A stretch of 64,000 nt of DNA from Mesorhizobium sp. M3A.F.Ca.ET.080.04.2.1 (lineage in GTDB: Bacteria; Pseudomonadota; Alphaproteobacteria; Rhizobiales; Rhizobiaceae). The notes under the pieces are model-generated. The model saw only the letters and a program-made list of their open reading frames with translations. It was not told the origin of the DNA and did not search any database. The stretch lies in contig NZ_CP034451.1 in assembly GCF_003952525.1 (NCBI RefSeq), positions 2,232,001 to 2,296,000 of the forward strand, written 5' to 3'. This document shows positions 1 through 8,846 of the stretch, piece after piece (position 1 is the first letter of the stretch; each line of letters begins with the position of its first letter). The position numbers and the translations under genes are program-made.

Positions 1-213
1 GACCGTGCCGGCCCGCGTCTCCCAGTCCCTGTCGCGATAGCCGTTGCGCTGGACAAGCCGCAGCGGGTTCTTCTCGCCATGGGCCGCGCCGGTCGCCGCG
101 CCCACTTCCAGCTCCATCAGCCGCTCAGCGGCAAAGCCGATCATCTCGCGCAAGATATCGGCGTCGGGGGTCTTCTCCACGAGCGTGCGCAGGTCCATCA
201 TGTCGTCGGTCAT
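1..213 (-). CDS. IS256-family (mutator-type) transposase, N-terminal part, runs off the window
   Basis: The reverse strand reads 71 codons from an ATG at 213 to the window edge without a stop. The peptide begins [20 protein letters not shown] and continues with EVGAATGA and [17 protein letters not shown], which I recognise as the N-terminus of IS256/mutator-type DDE transposases of rhizobia. The DDE catalytic core lies beyond the window edge and cannot be checked. A GAAGGAAG stretch upstream is a reasonable ribosome binding site. The element's left terminus should lie between here and the response regulator that ends at 374. Confidence 0.85.
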   Translation of the reverse strand, partial: MTDDMMDLRTLVEKTPDADILREMIGFAAERLMELEVGAATGAAHGEKNPLRLVQRNGYRDRDWETRAGTV

Positions 214-373
214 CGGTGCTTCCTTCGAATCAGGTTGTGTCAGCAACCCAACCCTACCGAAGAACATCGATGACCACCGCTACGCCGCTCGCTCGCTACG
301 GCGCTGTTGAGGGCGCGCTCGCGAGCGGCTTCGCTACCGCCGAGCTACACCACTCAGCGGGGCACGACCGTAA
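214..373. other. Terminal non-coding end of the IS256-family element
   Basis: About 160 bases separate the transposase start from the neighbouring response regulator stop. They contain GCTCGC/GCGAGC-rich inverted stretches and no gene. The IS terminus is inferred to lie around 340-366, but the opposite end is outside the window, so the exact inverted repeat and target duplication cannot be defined. Confidence 0.4.
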
Positions 374-793
374 CTAGCTCGAATGCAGCCCGAACCGGTT
401 CGAAGGAAATGTCAGATATTGCGATCGCACTCCTGTCGCCGAAATGTTGAGCAACCTCAACACCTCCGCCAGCCGATGCTCCGAGGTCGGCTTGCCCACA
501 TTGTGCACTCCTGACATCACAGGGCCACCGGCGAGATCCGGCCGGTCATAAGCGCTTGCCACAGCGAAAGGAATGCCGAGGCTGCTCAACATTTCCGCGA
601 CAGGAGTGACAACCTCATTGCCCAGATGGATATCGAGGAGCGCGACCGACGGCAGTTCCTCTTCCAGCAGGCGCAGTGCGTTTGCAACAGTCGCAACTGG
701 ACCCAAAACTCTCCAGCCGCGACGCTCAACCATGGCTTTGAGGTCCATCGCGATCAGAAATTCGTCCTCAACGATCAACGCGGTCTTCTGCAC
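374..793 (-). CDS. Single-domain response regulator (receiver only), partner of the adjacent HWE kinase
   Basis: A 139-residue CheY-like receiver protein. Acidic residues at E9/D10 and the phospho-acceptor D54 in LLDIHLG are visible, and the conserved lysine is K101 in VGKP. There is no output domain, as is common for regulators paired with HWE kinases; it probably acts by protein contact or phosphotransfer. The start lies 6 bases downstream of the kinase stop on the same strand, so the two are co-transcribed, kinase first. The C-terminal tail from about residue 113 is unusual: its DNA is an inverted copy of the segment encoding residues 62-72 (positions 428-458 against 578-608), suggesting that the original end was replaced. 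Whether the altered tail affects function is unknown. Confidence 0.85.
   Translation of the reverse strand: MQKTALIVEDEFLIAMDLKAMVERRGWRVLGPVATVANALRLLEEELPSVALLDIHLGNEVVTPVAEMLSSLGIPFAVASAYDRPDLAGGPVMSGVHNVGKPTSEHRLAEVLRLLNISATGVRSQYLTFPSNRFGLHSS
428..608. repeat. Inverted repeat, two 31-bp arms, inside the response regulator gene
   Basis: Positions 428-458 and 578-608 are reverse complements at 29 of 31 bases, separated by 119 bases. Both arms are coding: one encodes VTPVAEMLSS, the other encodes RLLNISATGV near the C-terminus. The arm length and identity are far beyond chance, so one arm was copied from the other. Confidence 0.85.
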
Positions 794-799
794 CAGCCC

Positions 800-1801
800 T
801 CAATCCGGGCGAGCCGCCCTTTCGAGTGGGATGACGATTTGGGCCTCCAAACCATCAGGATGATATGTCTGTTCCACCCGACCGCCCAGATTGTAGGCGA
901 TTGCAAATTGGATGAGCTGGGTTCCATACCCCGTCGAGGTCGGTTCAGCGACCGATGGTCCGCCACGCTCAGACCATGTGATCCGCAGCGCATTCCCATC
1001 TTCAAGCAGCCACCGGATGTCCACTTGCCCTGCCGGTACTGACAAGGCCCCGTATTTGACGGCGTTGGTGGCCAGCTCGTGAAGGACGAGGCTGAGTGAC
1101 ATGATCTCTTTCGACGCAAGCGTCACCGGCGTTCCGGGCTCAACTCTGATCGCGTCGGGGCTGGACTGGAAGCCTCTGGTCGCACGCGCCACGAGTGCTT
1201 CAAGGCTATCTTCGCCATGATCTTTGAGGGAAAGGTCATTCGCCTCCACAATAGCGTCTAGGCGGCCTAGGAACGCGTCGCGATACTCCTCGCCCGAGAT
1301 GCCCTCGGCCCTTGTTTGATTGGCTAGTGCCCGCACCAAGCCAAGCAGGTTCTTCATCCGGTGTCGTAGCTCACTGAATATCGCTTCGAACTCTTCGGCT
1401 TTGCGGCTTCTCTCGGTAGCGTCCACAATCGACAACAACATGACGTGGCTGACGTCGTCCGGGCTGAACAAGGTGCGCGCGGTGACAAGCATGGTCTTTT
1501 TCCCGATGTCCGGGAATTCGTGCTCGACCTTGTAATCTATGACGGCCGTACTTCTCGGAATGACATCCGACAGCAGACGCCGAAGCTCGGGAATGTCCCA
1601 TTGGCCGTTTCCTAACTCGTAGAGATGCTGGCCGATGGTCTCATAGCGCTCGACGGCGAATGTTTTGATAAACGACCGGTTGGCGCTCTGCACGGTTAGA
1701 CCGGCGTCGAGCACCAACAAGGGGTCGGGAACGGTGTCAACAATGCCCTGCGCTTGCACGTGACCAGTTCTGAGAATGCGATAGAGGTCTTCCAAGTTCA
1801 T
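800..1801 (-). CDS. PAS-domain HWE-family sensor histidine kinase
   Basis: A 333-residue soluble kinase. A PAS-like sensor region covers roughly residues 18-130 (TVPDPLLVLDAGLTVQSANRSF). The phospho-acceptor region holds H147 in ELRHRMKNLL, followed by the N-box HELATNAVKYG at about 241-251 and the WSE tripeptide at 276-278. The Arg-His pairing, HELATN box and W-x-E are the signatures of the HWE kinase family common in Rhizobiales. There is no transmembrane segment, so it senses an intracellular or diffusible cue such as light or redox; I see no cysteine motif that would specify the cofactor. It overlaps nothing and is followed at once by its receiver protein. An IS3-family element begins about 75 bases upstream of the start, so the native promoter may have been separated from the gene. 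Confidence 0.9.
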   Translation of the reverse strand: MNLEDLYRILRTGHVQAQGIVDTVPDPLLVLDAGLTVQSANRSFIKTFAVERYETIGQHLYELGNGQWDIPELRRLLSDVIPRSTAVIDYKVEHEFPDIGKKTMLVTARTLFSPDDVSHVMLLSIVDATERSRKAEEFEAIFSELRHRMKNLLGLVRALANQTRAEGISGEEYRDAFLGRLDAIVEANDLSLKDHGEDSLEALVARATRGFQSSPDAIRVEPGTPVTLASKEIMSLSLVLHELATNAVKYGALSVPAGQVDIRWLLEDGNALRITWSERGGPSVAEPTSTGYGTQLIQFAIAYNLGGRVEQTYHPDGLEAQIVIPLERAARPD

Positions 1802-1955
1802 CGTCGAGATACCTGCTGAATGAGGTCAGCCTATGGGCCAACTGGTGTTTACACAACCCGCCGGACTGAGGCTGGTGACGTGCTCCCGGTTTTCCGGACC
1901 GTTCAGAGCTGGAATTTTCCAATTATGATCCCGATGATGGGAGAAGGAGAGTTCC

Positions 1956-2222
1956 GTGAAGAGGTCAAGGTTTTCGGAGGCGCAGATCGCGTTCATTTTG
2001 CGCCAGGCGGATGAAGGAACGCCGGTTGCGGAGGTGTGCCGCAAGGCCGGCATTTCGGACGCGACGTTCTATAATTGGAAGAAGCGTTATGGCGGGCTGA
2101 CGCCATCAGAGGTCAAGCGCATGCGCCAGCTCGAGGATGAGAACAATCGGCTGAAGAAGATCGTCGCCGACCTAACGCTCGACAAGGCCATGCTGCAGGA
2201 TGTCCTGTCAAAAAAGCTCTGA
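1956..2222 (+). CDS. IS3-family transposase OrfA (helix-turn-helix subunit)
   Basis: Intact 88-residue protein beginning MKRSRFSEAQIAFILRQADE. The first half is the HTH_8-type DNA-binding domain (PVAEVCRKAGISDATFYNWKKRYGG). The second half, from about residue 55, is a leucine-zipper-like coiled coil (MRQLEDENNRLKKIVADLTLDKAMLQ) that in IS3 elements mediates OrfA-OrfAB assembly. The preceding GGAGAAGGAGAG provides a strong ribosome binding site. Without a functional OrfB it could act only as a repressor or inhibitor of related elements, not as a transposase. Confidence 0.93.
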   Translation: MKRSRFSEAQIAFILRQADEGTPVAEVCRKAGISDATFYNWKKRYGGLTPSEVKRMRQLEDENNRLKKIVADLTLDKAMLQDVLSKKL

Positions 2223-2926
2223 AGCCTGTTCGCCGCCGCCGTCTTGTCGATGATGTCCGAAAGGATTGGAAGGTCTCAATCAGGCGGGCCTGTGCCTGCC
2301 TGCGGATCGATAACCTCACTCTATCACTACAGGTCGAAGCGCGGCGACCAGGCGGCCTTGAAAGCTAGGATCAGGGAGATCACGGCGACGCGGGTGCGCT
2401 ACGGCTACCGGCGCGTCCATGTATTGCTGCGCCGGGAGGGATGGTCCGTGAACGCCAAGCGAATCTATCGCCTCTACAAGGAGTTGGGCCTGCAAATCCG
2501 CAACAAGACGCCGAGGCGACGAGTGAAGGCAAAGCTGCGGGAGGATCGCCAGCAACCAGGTCTGGGCCATGGACTTCGTTCACGACCAACTGGCGACCGG
2601 CCGCAAGATCCGCGTGCTCACCGTCGTCGTCTCGCGCTTCTCCCCCGCGGTCGACCCAAGATTCAGCTATCGGGGAGAAGATGTCGTGGCGACACTTGAG
2701 AGAGCCTGCCGGTCGCAAGCCAACGGATAACGCCTTCATCGAATCCTTCAACGGCAAGTTCCGCAGCGAATGCCTCAACGCCCACTGGTTCCTGACGCTT
2801 GACGACGCCCGCCTGAAAATGGAGGAATGGCGTAAGGACTACAATACCGTCCGCCCCCACAGCGCCATCGGGAACAAGCCGCCGATATCGCTCATGAAAG
2901 GCTCATCGGCGGCTTCCGCTGCCTGA
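2219..2926 (+). pseudogene. IS3-family transposase OrfB, broken by frameshifts and an internal deletion
   Basis: The reading frame can be followed only by changing frame: an N-terminal piece from 2219 (KPVRRRRLVDDVRKDWKVS), then YRSKRGDQAALKARIREITA, then NQVWAMDFVHDQLATGRKIR, and finally DNAFIESFNGKFRSECLN to a stop at 2926. The first catalytic Asp (WAMDFVHD) and the catalytic Glu (FIESFNG) are present in different frames. The segment carrying the second Asp between VATLERACRS and GRKPTDNAF is missing. The protein cannot be made as a working DDE transposase. Confidence 0.88.
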
Positions 2927-3032
2927 GCCAGACACCCCGGAAGTTCCCGCCCGGGGCGGTCCAAAGACGGGGAGCACCTCACAACGTGAACAGGGCTAAC
3001 TTATAGGCGCCGACAAAACGGGGAGCAGGTCA

Positions 3033-3289
3033 CTGGCTGCCTAGCTGCCTCGGCGTGAAGGTCCGTAAGTCTGAAACCGAAACCTTCCCGACCCCCGCAC
3101 GTTTCATTGCCGCCAGCATCAAAGTGGGAGTTTCCACGCAGGGTCAGGACATCAGTGGGATCAAGCCTACAATCCTGCCGAATTCGCAGCAAACCATGGA
3201 CTAACGGTCAGGCAGGCAATCTGGTTATTGAAAGCAATGGCCCCTCGCGTAAAAAATGCGATCAGGCGGGGCATGCGTTCGCAGCAGCC
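3033..3289. other. Intergenic stretch, no gene recognised
   Basis: The segment after the last IS end holds only short overlapping reading frames with no recognisable family and no convincing ribosome binding site. It is probably decayed sequence between the IS element and the DUF982 remnant. The stretch 3528-3700 beyond that remnant is likewise empty. Confidence 0.5.
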
Positions 3290-3527
3290 CTAAAGCAGTT
3301 CGGCCATGACCGTCACCCAAAGAGAACGTCTCCGGCAGATGCCGGCAACGGGCATCATTCCGTCTTCGACCAGGATGTCCTTCCTCCTGGCGAACTGACC
3401 GAAAATGCCTCGCGCCGTCTCGGCGTCGATCTCACCCGCCAATGCAGCCTTGCAGGCGCGGATCGCAGGCTCCGGTGTTCCCACACCAGTCCATGACGAA
3501 CTGGTAGGCATCCACCACGGAATTCAT
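3290..3527 (-). pseudogene. DUF982 family gene, frameshifted
   Basis: From an ATG at 3527 the reverse strand reads MNSVVDAYQFVMDWCGNTG and then loses the family pattern. Shifting frame near 3470 gives PAIRACKAALAGEIDAETAR and FGQFARRKDILVED, ending at 3290. The joined peptide matches my recollection of the DUF982 family, small rhizobial proteins of unknown function that occur in many paralogs. The N-terminal 15-20 residues of a usual member are missing or in another frame. Two further DUF982 loci lie at 35748-36053 and 37617-37960. Function unknown; broken here. Confidence 0.6.
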
Positions 3528-3700
3528 TTCACGAGTGGGCCGTTGCGTCGATCAGCAACGGACAATGCCGCGCCAGGCTTCTGACGCACAGGACTCAATC
3601 TGGCCCCGGGCCTCGCAATATCGCCCCCCGCTCACGAGAAAGATGGTTGATTACTACGAAAATCGATGAGCCCTATCTGAACGATGTCCCCAGTGTGGCT

Positions 3701-4746
3701 TCACCGATATCGCGCCTGGTTCCACTTATGGCCGAGCAGCGACAGGATGATGATCAGCCCGTTGAAGAACTGCACGTAAAAGCCGCTCAGGCCCGCAGCT
3801 ACCACGCCGGTCTGGATGAACGACACGGTGACCGCGCCGATGGCGCCGCCGACCACCGTGCCGATGCCACCCCAGGTCGGCGTGCCGCCGACGAATACCG
3901 ACGCCAGTACCGGCAAAAGATAGCCGTCACCGGCCGTCGGCCACCAGGTGAAGTTGATCATCACCGAGAACGTGCCGGCGATCGCCGCCCCGATGCCGGT
4001 GAAGACAAACACTTTCACCTTCACCAGCTTGACGTCGATGCCCATCTGCCTGGCGCTGTCCGGATTGTCGCCGACCACCCTTACCTGGGCGCCGAAGCGG
4101 TGCCGGTTGTAGAGCAGCGCCGAGAACACGACGAAGGCGATCGCCCAGAAGATCTGCACCGGAATGCCCCAGATCTGGCTGGAGAGGATCTTGTAGGCCG
4201 CGCTGTCGGCCAGATTGGTCAGCGCCGTCGACTTGCCCTCGTTGATGATCTGGATCAGGCCGCGCAGCAGGAAGTTCATGCCGAGGGTGGCGATCAGCGA
4301 CGACAGCCCGCCATAGACCACCAGCGACCCGACCAGGAAGCCGAGCAGCGTGCCGGTGACGAGAGCGGCCGCAATGCCGAGGAACGGATCGTAGCCAGCC
4401 TGCACCACCAGCGCGAAGACCCAGGACGCAAAACCCATCGTTGCCGGGAACGACAGGTCGATCTCGTCGCAGGTGACGACGAAGACCAGCGGCACCACCA
4501 CGAACAGCGCAACGGGAAGCGTCGTCAATACCGAGCTGTAGAGATACCAGGTAGTGAAGACGGTCGGGTTGGCGATGATGAAAACCGCCATCATGACGAT
4601 GAACACGGCAAGCGTGCCCAATGATGCGCGGTTGTCGAGGACGAAGCCGCGCAGCCAGTGGTTGGACGGATGACTCCACTCCTTGGCAGCCGGGCCGCTT
4701 GTTCTTCCGAGGGGAGTTTGCAGGTCGGGTTCCATGGCCTTGCTCA

Positions 4747-4747
<1 letters not shown>
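3701..4747 (-). CDS. ABC sugar transporter permease (RbsC/XylH type)
   Basis: About 348 residues with eight to ten hydrophobic segments, typical of the branched-chain/ribose permease fold (BPD_transp_2). Visible family stretches include GGLSSLIATLGMNFLLRG and the cytoplasmic-loop region GDNPDSARQMGIDV, which contacts the ATPase. It forms the inner-membrane channel for the substrate delivered by the binding protein encoded upstream. I chose the ATG at 4747 because it overlaps the ATPase stop as TGATG, a classical translational coupling; a GTG one codon earlier is possible. It is the last gene of an operon running binding protein, ATPase, permease. The sugar is not deducible from the sequence. 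Confidence 0.92.
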
Positions 4748-5535
<788 letters not shown>

Positions 5536-5621
5536 GCGATCCTCGCTTGCAATGGCTGTTCGGCGGCTTCTTCGCCGGCGGTCCCGCCGGCCGGGTTAAG
5601 CCCGGCCGGCTGCCTGGGAGG

Positions 5622-6629
5622 TCAGCGCAGCGCCTGCTTGGCGAGCTCTGAGACGATCTCGTAGTTCTGCGGCGTGACGAAGCCGGCGCCGGTGTCGACA
5701 TTCATGGGAGCCAACCCCAGCACCACCTGCTGGCAAAGGCTGAGGATCGGCATGTAGCCCTGCATGAACGGCTGCTGGTCGGCCGTCAGTTGCACCCAGC
5801 CACCCTTGAAGGCCTCGACGATCTGTGGGCTGGTGTCGAAGCCGAAATTGAAAATGTCGCCAGGCTTCCTCCCCGCCGCCTGCATATAAGTGGCGACATT
5901 GCCGAGCATCTGCCCGCCGGGATAACCGACCGCCTTGACGCCGGGGTTGTTGAGCAGCGCGGCAGTGATCGGCGGGATCGCGAGATTGGGATCGGCTGCC
6001 CATTCGGTTTGTGAATTGATCTGAATGACATCCACGCCGGCCTCCTTCAGCGCGGCGACCGTCCCACGCTCGCGCGCACCGCGGCTCTCATTCTCGAACG
6101 GACCGATCATGATCGCCTTGTCGCCGGCCTTCAGCCCGGCCAGCTTGAACGCCTCGGCGCCGAGCGCGCGCCCCTGCTGCTCCTGCTGCGCGCCGACATA
6201 ACCGCCCCCGAACGCCGCCACCACAGTCGGCACCGGAACGTTCTGGTACATCATCTTGATGCCGTCCTTATGCGCCTGTTCGGCCAGCGGCATGATCGCT
6301 GCGTCGCCCGGATGGCCCATCATGGCGATGCCCTGGGGCTTGACGGCGACCGCTTCACGCAACTGTTGCACCATCTTTTCGACGTCCCAACCGGAAAAGA
6401 TGTAGTCGACCTTCGGCCCGAGATCGGCCGCTGCCTGCTTGGCGCCATTATAGACGATGGTGCCGAAGGCGTCGCCCTCGGCGCCGCCGACGAAGAAGCG
6501 GATGTGGACGTCCTTGCACCATTGCGCGTCGAGCGCCTTTGCCGGCAAGGTGGAAATCGAGGCGCAGAGCGCCGTGGCGGCCGCCACGACGGTCGAGCGT
6601 AGAACGGTTCTTCTGGTCGTGATGCTCAT
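5622..6629 (-). CDS. Periplasmic sugar-binding protein of the ABC transporter
   Basis: About 335 residues from ATG 6629, chosen because GGGAGG lies at proper spacing before it. The N-terminus MSITTRRTVLRSTVVAAATA has a twin-arginine-like pair followed by a hydrophobic stretch and PAKA as a likely cleavage site, so export via Tat or Sec is expected. The body (FFVGGAEGDAFGTIVYNGAK, NVPVPTVVAAFGGGYVG) belongs to the periplasmic-binding-protein/LacI sugar-binding fold (Peripla_BP_4). It captures the substrate and hands it to the permease. Its position before the ATPase and downstream of two catabolic genes indicates that transporter and catabolism are expressed together. Ligand unknown. Confidence 0.92.
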   Translation of the reverse strand: MSITTRRTVLRSTVVAAATALCASISTLPAKALDAQWCKDVHIRFFVGGAEGDAFGTIVYNGAKQAAADLGPKVDYIFSGWDVEKMVQQLREAVAVKPQGIAMMGHPGDAAIMPLAEQAHKDGIKMMYQNVPVPTVVAAFGGGYVGAQQEQQGRALGAEAFKLAGLKAGDKAIMIGPFENESRGARERGTVAALKEAGVDVIQINSQTEWAADPNLAIPPITAALLNNPGVKAVGYPGGQMLGNVATYMQAAGRKPGDIFNFGFDTSPQIVEAFKGGWVQLTADQQPFMQGYMPILSLCQQVVLGLAPMNVDTGAGFVTPQNYEIVSELAKQALR

Positions 6630-6712
6630 GCACGTTCCTCCCTTTTGGTCCCTCGCGATCAAGGGTTTTCAACAGTTGCTCGGATCGGCCGGCTCCTCCC
6701 GCCGGCCGGCGC

Positions 6713-7624
6713 TCAAACCGGATTGGGCAGGTAGCTATTGCCTCCCCGGCATTGCTTCAGATAGTCGAGCGCGCGCGCCTGCCCGGTGATCTCCAGGTCG
6801 CCGCGATAGACCGGGTCGTGCCAGCCCTCGATGTCGATGGCGCCCTTGTAGCCGGCCAGCCGCAATTCGCTGATCACCCTCGTCCAGTCGCTGTCGCCGA
6901 AGCCCGGCGTGCGCATCTGCACGAAAGGCAGGCGACCGAACACGCCATGCTCGCGGATCACATCCCAACGCACGGTGGCGTCCTTGCCATGGACGTGGAA
7001 GATGCGCGGCGCCCATTTGCGGATCTGCGGGATCGGGTCGATCAGGTATACGAGCTGGTGGCAGGGCTCCCATTCGAGCCCGAGATTGTCATTGGGCAAT
7101 TCGTTGAACATCAGCTCCCAGGCGTCCGGGTTGTGGGCGATGTTCCAGTCGCCGCTCGCCCAGTTGCCGTCCATGGCGCAGTTCTCGAAGGCGATGCGCA
7201 CGCCCTTGTCGGCGGCGCGCCTGGCCAGTGGTCCCCAGACCTCGCGGAAGCGCGGCAGGCTGTCGGTCAGCTCCTTGCCGCGGATGCGGCCGGTGAAGCC
7301 GCAGACCATCGAAGTGCCGAACAGATGCGCGTTATCGATGACGGCTTCCCAGGCGCGGAGCACGCCCTGATCGACCTCGCCGCTTTCGAGCGGATTGCCG
7401 AACACCCCAATCGACGACACGGCCACGTCGGCATCGCCGATCGCCTCCTTTATCTGGCCGGCCAGCCTGGGCAGGTCCTTGCCGCCCAGCGTCTGCCAGA
7501 AGAAGGGCTGGATGCTCTCGAAGCCAAGCGGCACTATCTCTCTGATATAGGCCGCCGGATCGTCGAGATTGGCCCGCACCATCGTGCCGATCCTGATGTC
7601 GAGAAGCGGGTTTGGCATCGTCAT
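6713..7624 (-). CDS. Sugar phosphate isomerase/epimerase (AP endonuclease 2-like TIM barrel)
   Basis: A 303-residue xylose-isomerase-like TIM-barrel protein. Metal-ligand-like residues can be seen in AFENCAMDGNW, LGLEWEPCHQ, FHVHGKDA and IDIEGWHDP, giving the usual Glu/Asp/His set of this superfamily. Enzymes of this type isomerise or epimerise sugars, keto-sugars or inositol derivatives. The start ATG overlaps the upstream dehydrogenase stop by four bases (ATGA), so the two enzymes are translationally coupled and probably catalyse consecutive steps on the transported sugar. The exact substrate cannot be read from the sequence. Confidence 0.88.
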   Translation of the reverse strand: MTMPNPLLDIRIGTMVRANLDDPAAYIREIVPLGFESIQPFFWQTLGGKDLPRLAGQIKEAIGDADVAVSSIGVFGNPLESGEVDQGVLRAWEAVIDNAHLFGTSMVCGFTGRIRGKELTDSLPRFREVWGPLARRAADKGVRIAFENCAMDGNWASGDWNIAHNPDAWELMFNELPNDNLGLEWEPCHQLVYLIDPIPQIRKWAPRIFHVHGKDATVRWDVIREHGVFGRLPFVQMRTPGFGDSDWTRVISELRLAGYKGAIDIEGWHDPVYRGDLEITGQARALDYLKQCRGGNSYLPNPV

Positions 7625-8649
7625 CCTTCCTGGATCTCGATCGCTACGCGCCGTCCGGTTTCCGCGCTTTCGATCGCGCCGAATACCATGGCGAGGCTTT
7701 TGATGTTGTCTGCGCCGCGGGTCTCCGGCTCGGTGCCGGTTTCGATGCCGCGCATGAAATCCTGGATGATGCCGAGATGGCCGTCGACCCGGTCGGCGGG
7801 ATCGAGCGGTGGCACCTCGATGGCTTGCGTCTTGTCGATGATACCGTCGCGGCCGGACGCAACCACCTCCGCCGTCAGCCGGTCATGGCCATCCCACAGG
7901 AGGCTGCCGCGCTGGGCGACGATGCGCCAGTCGCCTTCCCAACTCGTGCGAAAACCGTCGGCGCACCAGGAGCCGGCATAGGTGAAGACCTTGCCGCCGC
8001 CGAGATCGAAGACTGCGCTCGCCGACGATCCCTGCCGGTACCAGGAACTGGCCGGCTCCCACTCCTGGCAATAGACGCTTGCCGGCTCGCCGGCGACCAT
8101 GTAGCGCGCGGCGTCGAAAGTATGGATCGCCATGTCAAGCAGCAGCACGTGGCGCATCTTCTCGCGAAATCCGCCGAAATGCGGCGCGATGAAGAAGTCG
8201 GCATGGATGCTGGTCGGCTTGCCGATGGCGCCGGAGTCCAGGAACCGCCTGATCCGCCTGACATTGGCGACATAGCGCCGGTTCTGCACTACGGCGTGGA
8301 CGCGGCCGGCCTGGCGCGCCGCCGCGATGATGGCCCGCGCATTCTCCGGGCTGTCGGCCAGCGGCTTTTCGGTGAGCAGGTGGCAATGATGGGCAAAGGC
8401 CGAAAGCGCGACTTGGCGGCGGGCCGCCGGAACCACGACATCGAACACGGCGTCGGGCTTCGCCTCATCGAGAACTGCGTCGAGACTGGTGCCGATGACG
8501 GCGTTTGCGAGATCGAATTCGCGCGCCCTCGCCTTGGCCCGCTCCGCATCGAGATCGACAAGGCCGGCAATGGCAAGCCCCTCGATCCGCCTTGCGGCAT
8601 CGAGCCACTGCCTGCTCATGGCTCCGCACCCGACCAGGACGACCTTCAT
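7621..8649 (-). CDS. Gfo/Idh/MocA family NAD(P)-dependent oxidoreductase
   Basis: About 342 residues from ATG 8649, preceded by GAGGAGGAGCG; upstream codons in frame lack the family pattern. The N-terminus MKVVLVGCGAMSRQWLDA carries the Rossmann GxGxxx motif, and the EKPLA sequence (LLTEKPLADSPENA) with its catalytic lysine is typical of the family. The C-terminal half is the Gfo/Idh beta-sheet domain. It likely oxidises a sugar or polyol imported by the ABC transporter in the same operon. It is the first gene of the operon, immediately downstream of the double LacI-type operator at 8712-8739. Confidence 0.92.
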   Translation of the reverse strand: MKVVLVGCGAMSRQWLDAARRIEGLAIAGLVDLDAERAKARAREFDLANAVIGTSLDAVLDEAKPDAVFDVVVPAARRQVALSAFAHHCHLLTEKPLADSPENARAIIAAARQAGRVHAVVQNRRYVANVRRIRRFLDSGAIGKPTSIHADFFIAPHFGGFREKMRHVLLLDMAIHTFDAARYMVAGEPASVYCQEWEPASSWYRQGSSASAVFDLGGGKVFTYAGSWCADGFRTSWEGDWRIVAQRGSLLWDGHDRLTAEVVASGRDGIIDKTQAIEVPPLDPADRVDGHLGIIQDFMRGIETGTEPETRGADNIKSLAMVFGAIESAETGRRVAIEIQEG

Positions 8650-8711
8650 TATCCAGCGCTCCTCCTCTCTCGGCCCCTCCCGGCCGAGTGTCACGGCACC
8701 GACGGCATCAC

Positions 8712-8739
8712 CGTAAACGTTTCTCCGTAAACGTTTACG
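8712..8739. promoter_or_regulatory. Two tandem LacI-type operators between the sugar operon and its regulator
   Basis: A perfect 14-bp palindrome CGTAAACGTTTACG occupies 8726-8739. An 11-base copy of its left part, CGTAAACGTTT, lies at 8712-8722, with centres 14 bases apart. The central CG-symmetric AAACGTTT core is the standard target of LacI/GalR repressors. The site lies about 65-90 bases upstream of the dehydrogenase start and about 110 bases upstream of the LacI gene, so it can control the operon and perhaps the regulator itself. Confidence 0.88.
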
Positions 8740-8846
8740 AGAACACACCCGATGGCGTAGAATGTCAACCGGCTGTTCGCGAAAATCGTCCCGAAGCCTT
8801 GGCCTGAGCGACAGCCGGTGCTAGCCAAGGCAAGGGAGAGTGGCTC

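Larger units (their letters stand above)
1876..3032 (+). mobile_element. IS3-family element (IS407-group-like), decayed, with two right-hand ends
   Basis: The left terminus reads TGACGTGCTCCCGGTTTTCC from 1876. A right end in inverted orientation ends at 2981 and matches the left best, including GGACCG and the GGAA-TTCC tract further in. A second right-end-like sequence, the inverse of TGACCTGCTCCCCGTTTT, ends at 3032. CTGG lies directly outside both 1876 and 3032, consistent with the 4-bp target duplication of the IS407 group; no duplication is found for 1876/2981. Coding content is an intact OrfA and a multiply broken OrfB, so the element is not autonomous. Confidence 0.8.

Noticed and set aside
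3647..4624. Long plus-strand frame opposite the ABC permease
   Set aside because: Antisense of a well-conserved membrane protein; composition is His/Arg/Asp-rich and has no family pattern. Similar frames at 6752-7981, 7612-8730, 10603-11850 and 18246-19259 are rejected for the same reason.
8505..8807. Plus-strand frame over the operator region
   Set aside because: It overlaps the dehydrogenase gene and the LacI operators without any family pattern.
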